Positions 1-8,076 of a DNA stretch of 64,000 bases are shown in pieces. The notes beneath the pieces were generated by a model. It made no database searches, was not told the DNA's origin, and saw only the letters and a list, made by a program, of their open reading frames with translations. The translations under genes and the position numbers were made by a program. This DNA comes from UBA11400 sp964473555 (GTDB lineage Bacteria; Bacteroidota; Rhodothermia; Balneolales; HLUCCA01). Every line of letters begins with the position of its first letter. Position 1 is the stretch's first letter. The stretch is from positions 1 to 64,000 of the forward strand of contig CAYYPL010000001.1 in the NCBI GenBank assembly GCA_964473555.1, written 5' to 3'.

Positions 1-176
1 ATCTAACCTTTAGACAGCACCTTTTCTATTTTTACACAAGGATAAGGACATTACCCGCTCAAATGTGTGATTCATACAAACCTTAATAGGTTATAGTGTA
101 AAAGGTTAGCGATAAAAACTCATATTATAGAAAAAGAGCAACCACTAATCACTAAGACACAAGAGTGAACACTTAA

Positions 177-211
177 GGGGGATAGGCCTTGAGCACCTAT
201 TCCCCTTTTTT
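177..211 (+). terminator. Intrinsic terminator
   Basis: Ten-base arms GGGGGATAGG and CCTATTCCCC (one G-T pair) enclose a 9-base loop and are followed by six T. The T-run lies on the plus-strand side, so it would end a plus-strand transcript entering from left of the window. Bases 1-176 show no convincing gene. Confidence 0.6.
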
Positions 212-235
212 GTACTTGGGGAATCCATTGCAGAT

Positions 236-796
236 TTACAAGTCTTCCAGATTTTTGAGCTTCTTATCTTTGATCGACTTGAAATATGTAGGTGTAAGTC
301 CTGTGACTTTTTTGAATTGATTTGACAGATGAGCAACACTACTATAGTGTAATTGATAGGCTATTTCGGTCAGACTAAGCTCGTCATACAACAGTAATTC
401 CTTCACTCTTTCAATCTTGTGTTGGATAATATACTGCTGAATGGTGATTCCTTTGACTTCTGAAAATGTATTCGACAAATACGTGTAATCGTAGTGTAAC
501 TTACTGCTGATATAGTCAGAATCGTTCATCTTAGGTACTTCATCCGCATAATGCACCATTTCAATCACCACGCTTTTTATTTTCTCTACCAGGATATTCT
601 TTTTGTCTTCCAGCAGCTCCAGACCCGTCTTTTTTAAATTTTTTTTGAACTCCTGAAGTTGGACATCGGTGATGTCTCCTTTGATTTCAACCACTCCAAG
701 ATTTACAGATATGCAGGTAATCCCCAGTTTTTCAAGCTCGCTCTTCACTACCATTTTACAGCGTAAACTTACCATGTATTTTATATACAATATCAT
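236..796 (-). CDS. AraC-family transcriptional regulator (short Bacteroidota type)
   Basis: A 186-aa DNA-binding protein. The last ~100 residues form an AraC/XylS-type double helix-turn-helix: first helix pair near 'YTYLSNTFSEVKG', second near 'LTEIAYQLHYSSVAHLSNQF', ending in the family signature 'KKVTGLTPTYFK'. The first ~70 residues resemble a small ferredoxin-like, metal-binding-type fold with a lone cysteine in 'LRCKMVV', as in a conserved Bacteroidota subfamily of about this length. The start at 796 is kept because 'ILYIKYMVSLRCK' matches the usual beginning of that subfamily. Neither neighbour shows an obvious target and the inducer is unknown. Family call firm, function open. Confidence 0.85.
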   Translation of the reverse strand: MILYIKYMVSLRCKMVVKSELEKLGITCISVNLGVVEIKGDITDVQLQEFKKNLKKTGLELLEDKKNILVEKIKSVVIEMVHYADEVPKMNDSDYISSKLHYDYTYLSNTFSEVKGITIQQYIIQHKIERVKELLLYDELSLTEIAYQLHYSSVAHLSNQFKKVTGLTPTYFKSIKDKKLKNLEDL

Positions 797-1192
797 ATAG
801 TTTTTGTTAAATGATCACCATTTTCAGTCAGACTAAAGGCTCGACGTAATTGAAAGAGATGAATTTAATTCGACTACTTACTATAGTTTTTCAAAGTTAC
901 TCGTTCACTCTCCACATAGAATCAAAACATTTCAGCTATACTTACTAACATAGTTAAAAAAACGTCTAATCATTTATTTCTTTTGTAATAAAGGTTACAT
1001 AATTCACAGTGGTGAACAAACTAACGGTATACTTATTTGCTCCATGAATAGCTCTTTAACTGTCTTGTATGAGCATACAAAGCATGTTTTCACCATGTAA
1101 CGATTCAGTGATATCAATCTGAGTTGAATTTGTTAAATTGGCTGTATTGAAAAGTGTCTGACTCCAACTGTAATGCTAAACAATTCTCCAAC
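797..1192. other. Divergent intergenic region, no gene seen
   Basis: AT-rich spacer between the AraC-type regulator (leftward) and the phosphodiesterase gene (rightward). It must hold promoters for both. I see no RNA gene, long inverted repeat or convincing ORF. A GTG at 1154 is in frame with the phosphodiesterase but was not chosen as its start. Confidence 0.5.
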
Positions 1193-2413
1193 ATGCAAAA
1201 ATTGACTTTAAGACGCGTATTATTTGCCTTATTCATTCTTGCCCAAGTTGGGTGTAATAACCTAGCCAATCACTCAGACCCGGTGATCCTCATATCTATT
1301 GATGGGTTAAGGCCAGATTATCTGTCACGTGCAGAAACCCCTGTTCTAGATCAACTGATCGCAGATGGGGTGGTGGCCGATCACCTGATTCCAGTTTTTC
1401 CCTCAAAAACGTTCCCCAATCACTATTCTATTGTCACCGGTCTGTATACCGAGAATTCCGGCATCATCGCCAACAATATGTTTGATCCCGAATTAGGTCG
1501 GTTTTCACTGGGGAACCGTGACGCGGTTGAAAATCCCTTATGGTATGGGGGCGAACCTATCTGGGTAACGGCTGAAAAGCAGGGATTACGGGCCGGGACA
1601 CTCTTTTGGCCAGGATCTGAGGCTCCAATTATGGGTATGCAAGCGAGCCATTGGCTTCGCTACAATGATGATATGCCTCATCGAGACCGCGTGGATACGC
1701 TGATCTCCTGGTTTCAATCTCCAAATGACAAACCACTTTCTTTCGCCACGTTCTATATGAGTCAGGTCGACAGTTACGGACATTGGTATGGGCCTGAGTC
1801 CGATTCCGTCATGGTTGCCATGCAGGAAGTGGATCGTACCATTGGATACCTAATCAGTGAACTGGATAGAATCGGTATCTGGCCAAATGTGAATATTGTA
1901 CTTACCTCTGATCATGGTATGACCGAAGTTTCCAACGATAAAGTGATCATCATTGATGAAATCATTGATATGAACGATGTTGAGGTTTTTGATTGGTCTC
2001 CTGTTGCGATGTTACAACCAGATTCAGGCAAGGTTGATGTCGTCTTTGATGCTCTCAAAGCAGCTGAAAACAACTACACAGTGTATAGAAAGCAGGATCT
2101 CCCGGATCGTTTTAGAATCAAAAATAATCCCAGAGTTCCAGAAATACTGGTGGTCGCAGAAGCTGGATATTCAATCACTACCCGCGATCGGTTTGAATCA
2201 CAGGGCGTATCCGGCGGAGCCCATGGGTATGATCCACAGGATCCAGATATGAATGCCTTTTTTCTGGCATCTGGACCCGCATTCAAGTCCGGTCTCTCTA
2301 TCAAGGCGTTCGAAAATGTGCACATTTACGAAATGCTCTGCAAGATTCTGGGACTAAGTCCGGCTCCGAACGATGGGGAAAGCGCGGTACTTGAGCCGAT
2401 TCTTGTCAAATAA
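1193..2413 (+). CDS. Ectonucleotide pyrophosphatase/phosphodiesterase (ENPP-like) lipoprotein
   Basis: A 406-aa enzyme of the type I phosphodiesterase/nucleotide pyrophosphatase family (alkaline phosphatase superfamily), which hydrolyses phosphodiester bonds in nucleotides or lysolipids using two zinc ions. Visible motifs: 'ISIDGLRPDY' with metal-binding Asp37, 'FPSKTFPNHYSIVTG' with nucleophile Thr73, 'TSDHGM' with Asp240-His241, and a C-terminal 'GGAHGYD' metal histidine. The ATG at 1193 starts a lipoprotein signal peptide with the lipobox 'LAQVGC' (Cys21). A GTG 13 codons upstream would add a polar stretch in front of it and is less likely. The enzyme probably sits in the periplasm or on the outer membrane and scavenges phosphate or nucleosides. 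Single-gene unit; substrate not predictable. Confidence 0.88.
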   Translation: MQKLTLRRVLFALFILAQVGCNNLANHSDPVILISIDGLRPDYLSRAETPVLDQLIADGVVADHLIPVFPSKTFPNHYSIVTGLYTENSGIIANNMFDPELGRFSLGNRDAVENPLWYGGEPIWVTAEKQGLRAGTLFWPGSEAPIMGMQASHWLRYNDDMPHRDRVDTLISWFQSPNDKPLSFATFYMSQVDSYGHWYGPESDSVMVAMQEVDRTIGYLISELDRIGIWPNVNIVLTSDHGMTEVSNDKVIIIDEIIDMNDVEVFDWSPVAMLQPDSGKVDVVFDALKAAENNYTVYRKQDLPDRFRIKNNPRVPEILVVAEAGYSITTRDRFESQGVSGGAHGYDPQDPDMNAFFLASGPAFKSGLSIKAFENVHIYEMLCKILGLSPAPNDGESAVLEPILVK

Positions 2414-2427
2414 ACAATAGTTGACGC

Positions 2428-2673
2428 TCAATCACGACTACTTCCTAGGGGTAGTCGTGGTTCCCGGCTCTCTCTCACTACGTTCACGATTTCATCCAGA
2501 TCAATATCTGATGATACCCCTGGCACGTTCAATGGCGATCCGGATCCCTTCAAGGGTTTTACGATATACGACTGGCCATCTCTTTTTTTAATAATTACTT
2601 CACCATCCAGTGAGGCTTCTTCTAAAACTCTGGCTAGCTGTTGCCGGGCGTCTGAGTAGGTGTACACTTTCAT
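2428..2673 (-). CDS. Phd/YefM-family antitoxin
   Basis: An 81-aa protein of the Phd/YefM type: 'YTYSDARQQLARVLEEA' is the N-terminal DNA-binding half, followed by 'GEVIIKKRDGQSYIVKPL', and a charged tail that would wrap the toxin. Its ATG overlaps the TGA of the upstream PIN-domain gene by four bases (ATGA), and GGAGG at 2681-2685 is a good ribosome-binding site. Toxin first, antitoxin second is the reverse of the common order. It should neutralise the PIN protein and autorepress the pair. Confidence 0.85.
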   Translation of the reverse strand: MKVYTYSDARQQLARVLEEASLDGEVIIKKRDGQSYIVKPLKGSGSPLNVPGVSSDIDLDEIVNVVRESREPRLPLGSSRD

Positions 2674-3068
2674 AATGAAACCTCCATAGTTGGGATATTC
2701 AGGTATTTAGCGACTTGAATCATTTTGGTATCCAGGGACAAAAGTGTTGATTTAAACTGCATTGCACAATCCAAGACATAAGCATCGTATGCGTAAATGT
2801 TCAATTCTGTTGACAATTGGAGACTTGGATTAATACGTATTAAACTTCTTCTGATGTGAATAAGCTGATATTGATCTACAACTTCCTGCGCAATTTCAGA
2901 AGTTATTCTACCTCTTTTTAGCATCGCTGAAAGTGCATTTCCGATTTCAGCATCAATACTTTCCGGAGCAATTAACTCTGCACCTACAGTTATTTTCAGA
3001 ATTATATCTCTTGAGCTTTCGTTCAATAGAACTGCAAGCACAGCTGATGTGTCGATTGTAACTTTCAT
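2670..3068 (-). CDS. PIN-domain ribonuclease toxin (VapC-like)
   Basis: A 132-aa PIN-domain protein, presumed Mg2+-dependent RNase toxin. The four acidic residues expected of a PIN active site can be placed: Asp6 ('TIDTSAV'), Glu41 ('IDAEIGNAL'), Asp95 ('AYDAYVLDCA') and Asp113 ('SLDTKMIQVA'). The ATG at 3068 is preferred over one five codons upstream because PIN proteins begin with a short strand such as 'MKVTIDTS'. It is translationally coupled to the Phd-type antitoxin downstream. RNA target unknown. Confidence 0.87.
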   Translation of the reverse strand: MKVTIDTSAVLAVLLNESSRDIILKITVGAELIAPESIDAEIGNALSAMLKRGRITSEIAQEVVDQYQLIHIRRSLIRINPSLQLSTELNIYAYDAYVLDCAMQFKSTLLSLDTKMIQVAKYLNIPTMEVSL

Positions 3069-3153
3069 CACCAAATGTAACAATTGTACAAGTCAATTTC
3101 AAACAGTAGGATAGTACCTAATGAAAACTAGTTGGAAAAATTAGGCGTTTAAC

Positions 3154-3426
3154 CTAAAAATCAAAGATTTCGCTGAGGAGGCTGCTTTTTTTCTTCTTTT
3201 TGTAGTAACCCTGGTCGGAGTAACGAGGTTGTTCGAAGTGTTGTGGACTAGGCTGTGGTTGGACAGGCTGCTTTAAAGTAGCTGTTTCACTTACAGTGCG
3301 CTCAATGATTTTGTCAAGTTCACCACGATCCAGCCAAACACCACGGCAACTTGGGCAATAATCGATTTCAATCCCCTGGCGGACAGACATTACAAGACTT
3401 TCATCGGAGCAATTTGGGCATTTCAT
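3154..3426 (-). CDS. TFIIB-type zinc-ribbon protein
   Basis: A 90-aa protein with two CxxC knuckles, Cys3/Cys6 and Cys24/Cys27, followed by 'GVWLDRGELDKII'. This is the signature of the bacterial zf-TFIIB family (Pfam zf-TFIIB), a small zinc-binding protein of unknown role. The rest is Gln/Pro-rich, then lysine-rich, and ends 'SLLSEIFDF', a tail typical of this family. It sits between two toxin-antitoxin pairs with no obvious functional tie. Confidence 0.85.
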   Translation of the reverse strand: MKCPNCSDESLVMSVRQGIEIDYCPSCRGVWLDRGELDKIIERTVSETATLKQPVQPQPSPQHFEQPRYSDQGYYKKKKKSSLLSEIFDF

Positions 3427-3521
3427 ACGTTTTGATGAGTTTATTTAGAGTTTTTGAAGATAACGCTCAGGGGATTTGGATCGTATAAGGCCAGATAAAG
3501 ATAGAAAAGTTCCGATGATTG

Positions 3522-3824
3522 TCATCTGGATGCCAAAACACTAAAGTGTAAAAGCTGTTCTTCACGAATTACGTGAATAATGAACACTGAATCTCCATCA
3601 ATTCGATAAAAAACCCGACAAGGTCGTAAGTAAACCTCTCTGTAGATAGATGTTTCTAACAACTCGGTAATTTTCCCACTTTTGGGATGGTTTTGCAAAT
3701 GATCAACAGCCTTAAAAACCTCTTTTACAAGTTTTTTTGCCGCTTCTGGATTATCTAATGAAATATAGTCAGCAATTTCATCCAGTTCTTCAAGTGCTGG
3801 AATCGTCCAAATTACTTCAACCAT
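3522..3824 (-). CDS. RelE/ParE-family toxin
   Basis: A 100-aa protein with the RelE/ParE fold pattern: N-terminal helix 'ALEELDEIADYISLDNPEAA', then 'HPKSGKITELL', a beta-strand with 'YLRPCRVFYRIDGDSVFIIHVI' and a short C-terminal segment. Such toxins cleave ribosome-bound mRNA or poison gyrase; the sequence does not decide which. Its start overlaps the end of the upstream Phd-type antitoxin by 13 bases, so the two are co-translated. Confidence 0.85.
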   Translation of the reverse strand: MVEVIWTIPALEELDEIADYISLDNPEAAKKLVKEVFKAVDHLQNHPKSGKITELLETSIYREVYLRPCRVFYRIDGDSVFIIHVIREEQLLHFSVLASR

Positions 3825-4069
3825 CGGGACATGCGTTCTTTCGCGGCTTCATGCGAAACTGTTCTACCCTCCAGAATCGCCTTTTCTCCCCTTGCGAGTC
3901 CTTCGAGTAGATTTAGTTTATTCAGTAAAGATTCAAACTGTTCAACATCCACGAGGTAAGCTGATGGTTTACCGTGCTCAGTGATTAACACAGGCTGCTT
4001 GTCGGTCTTCAAATCTTTAAGAACCGAGGTGGCGTGACGTTTAAGTGTGGTGACTAATTCAGTTTTCAT
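3812..4069 (-). CDS. Phd/YefM-family antitoxin
   Basis: An 85-aa Phd/YefM antitoxin. 'LVTTLKRHATSVLKDLK' is the DNA-binding N-terminus and 'QPVLITEHGKPSAYLVDVEQFESL' the family core; the C-terminal ~30 residues are helical and charged as expected for toxin binding. The ATG at 4069 ('MKTELV') is chosen over one ten codons upstream because it matches the family's usual N-terminus. It forms an antitoxin-first pair with the RelE/ParE toxin downstream and probably autorepresses. Confidence 0.85.
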   Translation of the reverse strand: MKTELVTTLKRHATSVLKDLKTDKQPVLITEHGKPSAYLVDVEQFESLLNKLNLLEGLARGEKAILEGRTVSHEAAKERMSRWLK

Positions 4070-4124
4070 AGTGATACTAAAGTAGCACATTTGTATCATG
4101 ATCCCAAAATCATAATCTCAACTC

Positions 4125-4436
4125 TCAACCCATCATCAAACAATCGATGTAGTCGGTGAGCATGTGGAAGAGGAGTCCGAGGCCGATGAGATTCAGGGGT
4201 TTTTTCATCAATAACATCGCAACATAAATTCCCATGGCGAAGTACGTGTGCAGCGGATGAAAATTGATACTGCACCGATCTGCCATGAAAATGGGATCAG
4301 CGAGCAAGTGATCCAGATCGACCAGCATAGTAGCAAGTAAAATCAGGTACACTTTTTTCCAGTCTTTTCGAAAAAAAACGAAAGCGATGATCAACGGAGC
4401 ACCAAAATGCAGGAAATAGTGAATGAGTGCCTGCAT
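4125..4436 (-). CDS. DUF6122 family small membrane protein
   Basis: A 103-aa integral membrane protein with about four hydrophobic segments and conserved-looking polar residues: 'HYFLHFGAPL', 'VDLDHLLADPIF', 'CSINFHPLHTY' and 'LLFHMLTDYIDC'. The His/Asp pattern inside the membrane resembles the DUF6122 family, whose function is unknown. It starts three bases after the end of the 4440-4709 gene and is probably co-transcribed with it. Confidence 0.75.
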   Translation of the reverse strand: MQALIHYFLHFGAPLIIAFVFFRKDWKKVYLILLATMLVDLDHLLADPIFMADRCSINFHPLHTYFAMGIYVAMLLMKKPLNLIGLGLLFHMLTDYIDCLMMG

Positions 4437-4439
4437 GCG

Positions 4440-4709
4440 TCAATTAATACCGAATATTAGTGGAAATACGAACACGACGAATCCAGCCAGAAGGCACAAA
4501 ATCGCCACGAAGATGAAATCAGCCGAGTTGACCTGAAGCATGGGAGCCCGCTGGAAATGAAGGCTTTCGTGCCAGAATCGGGCACCAGGCTCGTATGAAA
4601 TCTGGGGATGCACCTCATCAAAGGCCTTTTTGAATCCGGTTTCGTCCTGTTGGTACAGCCGTTCCAGCTCGGTGCCATTCTGGATATTCTCGTTGATCTG
4701 CGTTTTCAT
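4440..4709 (-). CDS. Small protein with one C-terminal membrane segment, possibly a truncated larger protein
   Basis: An 89-aa protein: a polar N-terminal ~65 residues ('LERLYQQDETGFKKAFDEVHP', 'ARFWHESLHF') followed by a single hydrophobic segment 'FIFVAILCLLAGFVVFVFPL' and an immediate stop. The polar part reminds me of the cytoplasmic start of larger multi-pass Bacteroidota membrane proteins (DUF4153-like), so this may be the surviving front of a broken gene. That is an inference from memory, not a search. It directly precedes the DUF6122 gene with a 3-bp gap. Confidence 0.5.
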   Translation of the reverse strand: MKTQINENIQNGTELERLYQQDETGFKKAFDEVHPQISYEPGARFWHESLHFQRAPMLQVNSADFIFVAILCLLAGFVVFVFPLIFGIN

Positions 4710-4991
4710 AAGACGATGAGCAAAAATGGGTTACATAACGTTCGACTGATGTAATATAGGTGTAAGTTTGGAATCTTGAAACACGATGTGGTAACGTCTA
4801 AATACGGATCAACGTGTTACTGATCTTCAAAGGTTCATTTAAAAATATGCTGTGGTGTATTGATTTTGGAACATCCAAGAATGTATCTAAACTCCTGTCT
4901 ACTTAAAAACGAGCAATATTCTGAAACGTCTAACAGGTGTTATGGAAATTACATCAATCTTTCATCTGTATACTGTTTTGAGGTAATGAAT

Positions 4992-5342
4992 ATGAAAAAA
5001 GCGAACGTAAATTTTGTGGTCGACTTTAGTGCATTGGTTGGATTTCTGATGCTGGTGTCGACTGGGCTACTCATGTATACGGTTCTACCACCCAGATCTG
5101 GCAGAAGCATGGTCTGGGGACTCACCCGTCATCAATGGGGCGATATCCATTTTTGGGTAAGTATGATCTTTTTGGGACTCGTAGCAGTCCATACCTTACT
5201 TCACTGGAACTGGATCACCAGCATGGTAAAAACCCGAATTCTCGACAAAATGGGTGCTTCTGGTAAGGTCGTGCTGGTACTATTTATCATTCTGCTGATG
5301 CTTATGATCCTGGCGCCGCTGTTTAGTCCGGTGGTGGGTTAA
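4992..5342 (+). CDS. DUF4405 cytochrome b-like membrane protein
   Basis: A 116-aa protein with three predicted transmembrane segments. Histidines in 'LTRHQWGDIHFWVSM' and 'GLVAVHTLLHWNWI' are spaced like the heme ligands of DUF4405/cytochrome b561-like proteins, suggesting a small membrane heme protein. The ATG at 4992 is preferred because GAGG at 4980-4983 lies eight bases upstream; in-frame ATGs at 4986 and 4860 would leave a worse spacing or a polar extension. It stands alone, with no reductase partner visible. Confidence 0.75.
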   Translation: MKKANVNFVVDFSALVGFLMLVSTGLLMYTVLPPRSGRSMVWGLTRHQWGDIHFWVSMIFLGLVAVHTLLHWNWITSMVKTRILDKMGASGKVVLVLFIILLMLMILAPLFSPVVG

Positions 5343-5374
5343 TAATGTGTGACTGTTCACTTGTGTTTCAGGGA

Positions 5375-5465
5375 GAAAACTGAAAACAGAAAACTGAAAA
5401 CTGAAACCGGAAAACTGAAACCGGAAAAGAGCGGTCTGTTCTCTGTTTTCCCTTTTCTGTTTTCT
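5375..5465 (+). repeat. Heptanucleotide tandem repeat (GAAAACT family) with inverted partner
   Basis: From 5375 to 5430 the sequence divides exactly into eight 7-mers: GAAAACT, GAAAACA, GAAAACT, GAAAACT, GAAACCG, GAAAACT, GAAACCG, GAAAAGA. The complementary unit TGTTTTC appears at about 5443-5464, so the whole element can fold back on itself. It lies between the DUF4405 stop and thrA. It may also act as a loose terminator, but the repeat nature is its main feature. Confidence 0.85.
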
Positions 5466-5559
5466 AAAATCTATATTTATATTGAAACTCAGAACTGGCA
5501 TTAGGGATGATTATTATCTAAGCTCAGAGTTAGTACAATATTCTTAGGGACTATGATTC

Positions 5560-8013
5560 ATGAAGGTTTTTAAGTTTGGTGGATCCTCGGTGGGGAGTCC
5601 GCAGCGGATTAAGGGTATCGTGGAGCTACTTAAAGCGACCGCAATGCAGCAAAACTGCCGTGCCGTGGTGTTTTCCGCGTTTCAAGGCGTTACGGACCAA
5701 CTGATCGAGGTGGCGCAGCTTGCTGCTGTTGGACGCATCGACTATACGGATCAGGTCAAAGCACTGGAGAATCGCCATATCGATGCCGTGCGTGAGCTGG
5801 TCGACATCCATCTTCAAAGCAGTACGATTGCCCAGGTGAAAATGCTGATGAACGATCTGGATGACATCCTTCAGGGGATTTATCTGATCAAAGAGTTGTC
5901 ACCACGGTCGAGGGATTTCATCCTGAGTTTCGGGGAGCGATTCTCGGCGCTGATCGTGTCACGTGCATTGACCAGCGCAGGTGTTGATAACGAGTTTCTG
6001 GATGCCCGGTCAGTGATCCGTACGGACAACAAGTTCGGAAACGCTGCCTTGATCGAGGACAAAACTCACACTCTGATTCAGGCTCACTTTGCCGCACATC
6101 CGTTACTTCAAATCGTGACCGGATTCATCGGTTCGACCGAACATAACGAAACCACAACACTCGGACGTGGTGGGTCCGACTATACCGCTTCGATTCTGGG
6201 TGCAGCGTTGGCAGCTGACGAAGTCCAGATTTGGACCGATGTGGATGGCGTTCTGACCGCAGATCCGCGCAAAGTGACCAGCTCATTTCCGGTGGAGTCC
6301 ATGACGTATGAAGAAGCTCTGGAGATGTCCCATTTTGGCGCTAAAGTGATTTATCCGCCAACGATACAGCCTTTGATGGTGCGCTCGATTCCAATTCGCA
6401 TCATGAATACGTTCAATCCGACCGGACGCGGAACCTTGATATCGTCCGATGCTGAACCCGGGCCATTTGCCATCAAAGGCATCTCCTCGATCGACGATGT
6501 GTCGCTGATAAAGGTCCAGGGAGCAGGAATGGTGGGTGTAGCCGGGGTAGCCCATCGCATTTTCGGAGCCATGGCGCGTCACGGTATCAGCGTGATACTC
6601 ATTTCCCAGGCCTCATCGGAATATTCGGTGTGTTTTGCGGTGCGTCCAGAGGATGCGATGCCCGCCAGAGCCTTGCTTGTGGACGAGTTCGAGGTTGAAA
6701 TCCGTAACGGAAAGATTTCGGAGGTCACCATCGAGGACCAGTTGTGTATCATTGCCATAGTTGGCGAGAACATGCGTTCAATGCCTGGTGTTGCCGGAAG
6801 CATATTTCAGGCACTGGGCGAGAATGGAGTCAATATTTCGGCCATTGCGCAGGGATCCAGCGAGCTGAATATCTCGGTGGTGATTGCCCGCGAGGACGAG
6901 CGTAAGGCGTTGAATGCTATTCACGACTCTTTTTTCTTGTCCGGGCGCAAGACCATGAACGTGTTTGTGTTCGGTGCAGGTGCCGTAGGTGGGGCGCTGG
7001 TGGATATGATCCGCCGGCAACGAAAAGAGCTCGGCGAATCTTTGAAACTCGATCTTCGGGTTACAGGCGTGGCCAATAGCCGCTGGATGTACTTCGATCT
7101 GAATGGACTGGATGATATGCACTGGCGAGAAACGCTCCTGAATTCGGGTGGACCCTCATCTTTGGACGGATTCCTGGGATACCTGCGTCAGTTGAACCTG
7201 CCGAATAGTGTGTTTGTGGACTGCACGTCGAGTCCGGAGGTGGCCAGTCGGTACGTTGAGGTGCTGGAATCGAGTATTTCAGTGGTTACAGCGAGTAAAA
7301 AAGCGGCGTCTGGACCTATGGAGCTGTATCGGGCGATCCACCAGGCCGCCCAAAGCAACCACGTGTGCTACCACTACGAAACCAACGTCGGAGCCTCACT
7401 TCCGGTGATCAAACTGGTGCAGGATGTCCGACGCAGCGGTGACCATCTGCGCAAAATCGAAGCCTTGATGTCCGGAACGACGAATTATATCCTGGATCGC
7501 CTCATGCACGGCGGCGTTTTCAGTGAGATTGTGGCCAAAGCCCGTGAGCTCGGATACACTGAACCGGATCCGCGTGACGACCTGAATGGGATGGACATCG
7601 CCAGAAAAATACTGATCTTGGCCCGGGAGTCCGGACACAAACTGGAACTCAGCGATGTCAAGGTATCCCGATTGCTTCCTGAATTGTACTACCAGACCGG
7701 ATCCGTGGACGAATTCATGTCATCACTCAAGCAATTGGATGCGGACTTTTCGAAAAAACGTGATACTGCGTTGTCAGAAGGCAAAGCGCTACGTTATATT
7801 GCTAAATTCGAAAATGGCCAGGCAACGGTTGGAATCGAAAGGGTTGGAACGGATCATCCGGCGTTTGGTATGCGCGACACCGACAGTATGCTGATGCTGT
7901 ACACCGAGACCTATGGTGAGCGTCCGATGGTATTGTCGGGTCCTGGCGCCGGGGCTGAAATCACGGCTCGTGGAGTTCTCGCCGATATCATTGCGATACA
8001 CAGATCTCATTAA
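5560..8013 (+). CDS. thrA: Bifunctional aspartokinase / homoserine dehydrogenase I
   Basis: An 817-aa fusion enzyme catalysing the first and third steps of threonine synthesis from aspartate (methionine and, partly, lysine share the route). Residues 1-~290 are aspartokinase ('KFGGSSVG' at the start, 'LGRGGSDYTASILGAAL'). Residues ~305-460 hold two ACT-type regulatory domains, expected to bind threonine. From ~466 homoserine dehydrogenase begins with the NAD(P) loop 'VFGAGAVGGAL' and contains 'MSGTTNYILDRL'. The length is the usual one for this fusion. It is the first gene of thrA-thrB-thrC. Its last ten codons (ADIIAIHRSH, stop) are followed 15 codons later by a diverged second copy, see 8029-8073. 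Confidence 0.97.
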   Translation: MKVFKFGGSSVGSPQRIKGIVELLKATAMQQNCRAVVFSAFQGVTDQLIEVAQLAAVGRIDYTDQVKALENRHIDAVRELVDIHLQSSTIAQVKMLMNDLDDILQGIYLIKELSPRSRDFILSFGERFSALIVSRALTSAGVDNEFLDARSVIRTDNKFGNAALIEDKTHTLIQAHFAAHPLLQIVTGFIGSTEHNETTTLGRGGSDYTASILGAALAADEVQIWTDVDGVLTADPRKVTSSFPVESMTYEEALEMSHFGAKVIYPPTIQPLMVRSIPIRIMNTFNPTGRGTLISSDAEPGPFAIKGISSIDDVSLIKVQGAGMVGVAGVAHRIFGAMARHGISVILISQASSEYSVCFAVRPEDAMPARALLVDEFEVEIRNGKISEVTIEDQLCIIAIVGENMRSMPGVAGSIFQALGENGVNISAIAQGSSELNISVVIAREDERKALNAIHDSFFLSGRKTMNVFVFGAGAVGGALVDMIRRQRKELGESLKLDLRVTGVANSRWMYFDLNGLDDMHWRETLLNSGGPSSLDGFLGYLRQLNLPNSVFVDCTSSPEVASRYVEVLESSISVVTASKKAASGPMELYRAIHQAAQSNHVCYHYETNVGASLPVIKLVQDVRRSGDHLRKIEALMSGTTNYILDRLMHGGVFSEIVAKARELGYTEPDPRDDLNGMDIARKILILARESGHKLELSDVKVSRLLPELYYQTGSVDEFMSSLKQLDADFSKKRDTALSEGKALRYIAKFENGQATVGIERVGTDHPAFGMRDTDSMLMLYTETYGERPMVLSGPGAGAEITARGVLADIIAIHRSH

Positions 8014-8076
8014 TTTTTTTAAAAAAAAATGATGTTCACAGCCGACCTCATTGCTACCCATAGATCCCACTAACCC
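8014..8076 (+). repeat. Diverged duplicate of the thrA 3' end
   Basis: After the thrA stop come T7 and A9, then a mini-ORF at 8029-8073 reading MMFTADLIATHRSH-stop. Its last ten residues match the true thrA end ADIIAIHRSH at eight positions. The 33 bases from GCC to TAA (7981-8013 against 8041-8073) agree at 25 positions, and most differences are synonymous third-base changes. The second tail was therefore once a real coding end under selection. It stops three bases before the thrB ATG, the position expected for the original thrA stop in a tightly packed operon. T7A9 marks the junction. Confidence 0.85.

Noticed and set aside
1154..1192. GTG start for the phosphodiesterase
   Set aside because: It would put 13 polar residues before an otherwise standard lipoprotein signal peptide beginning at ATG 1193.
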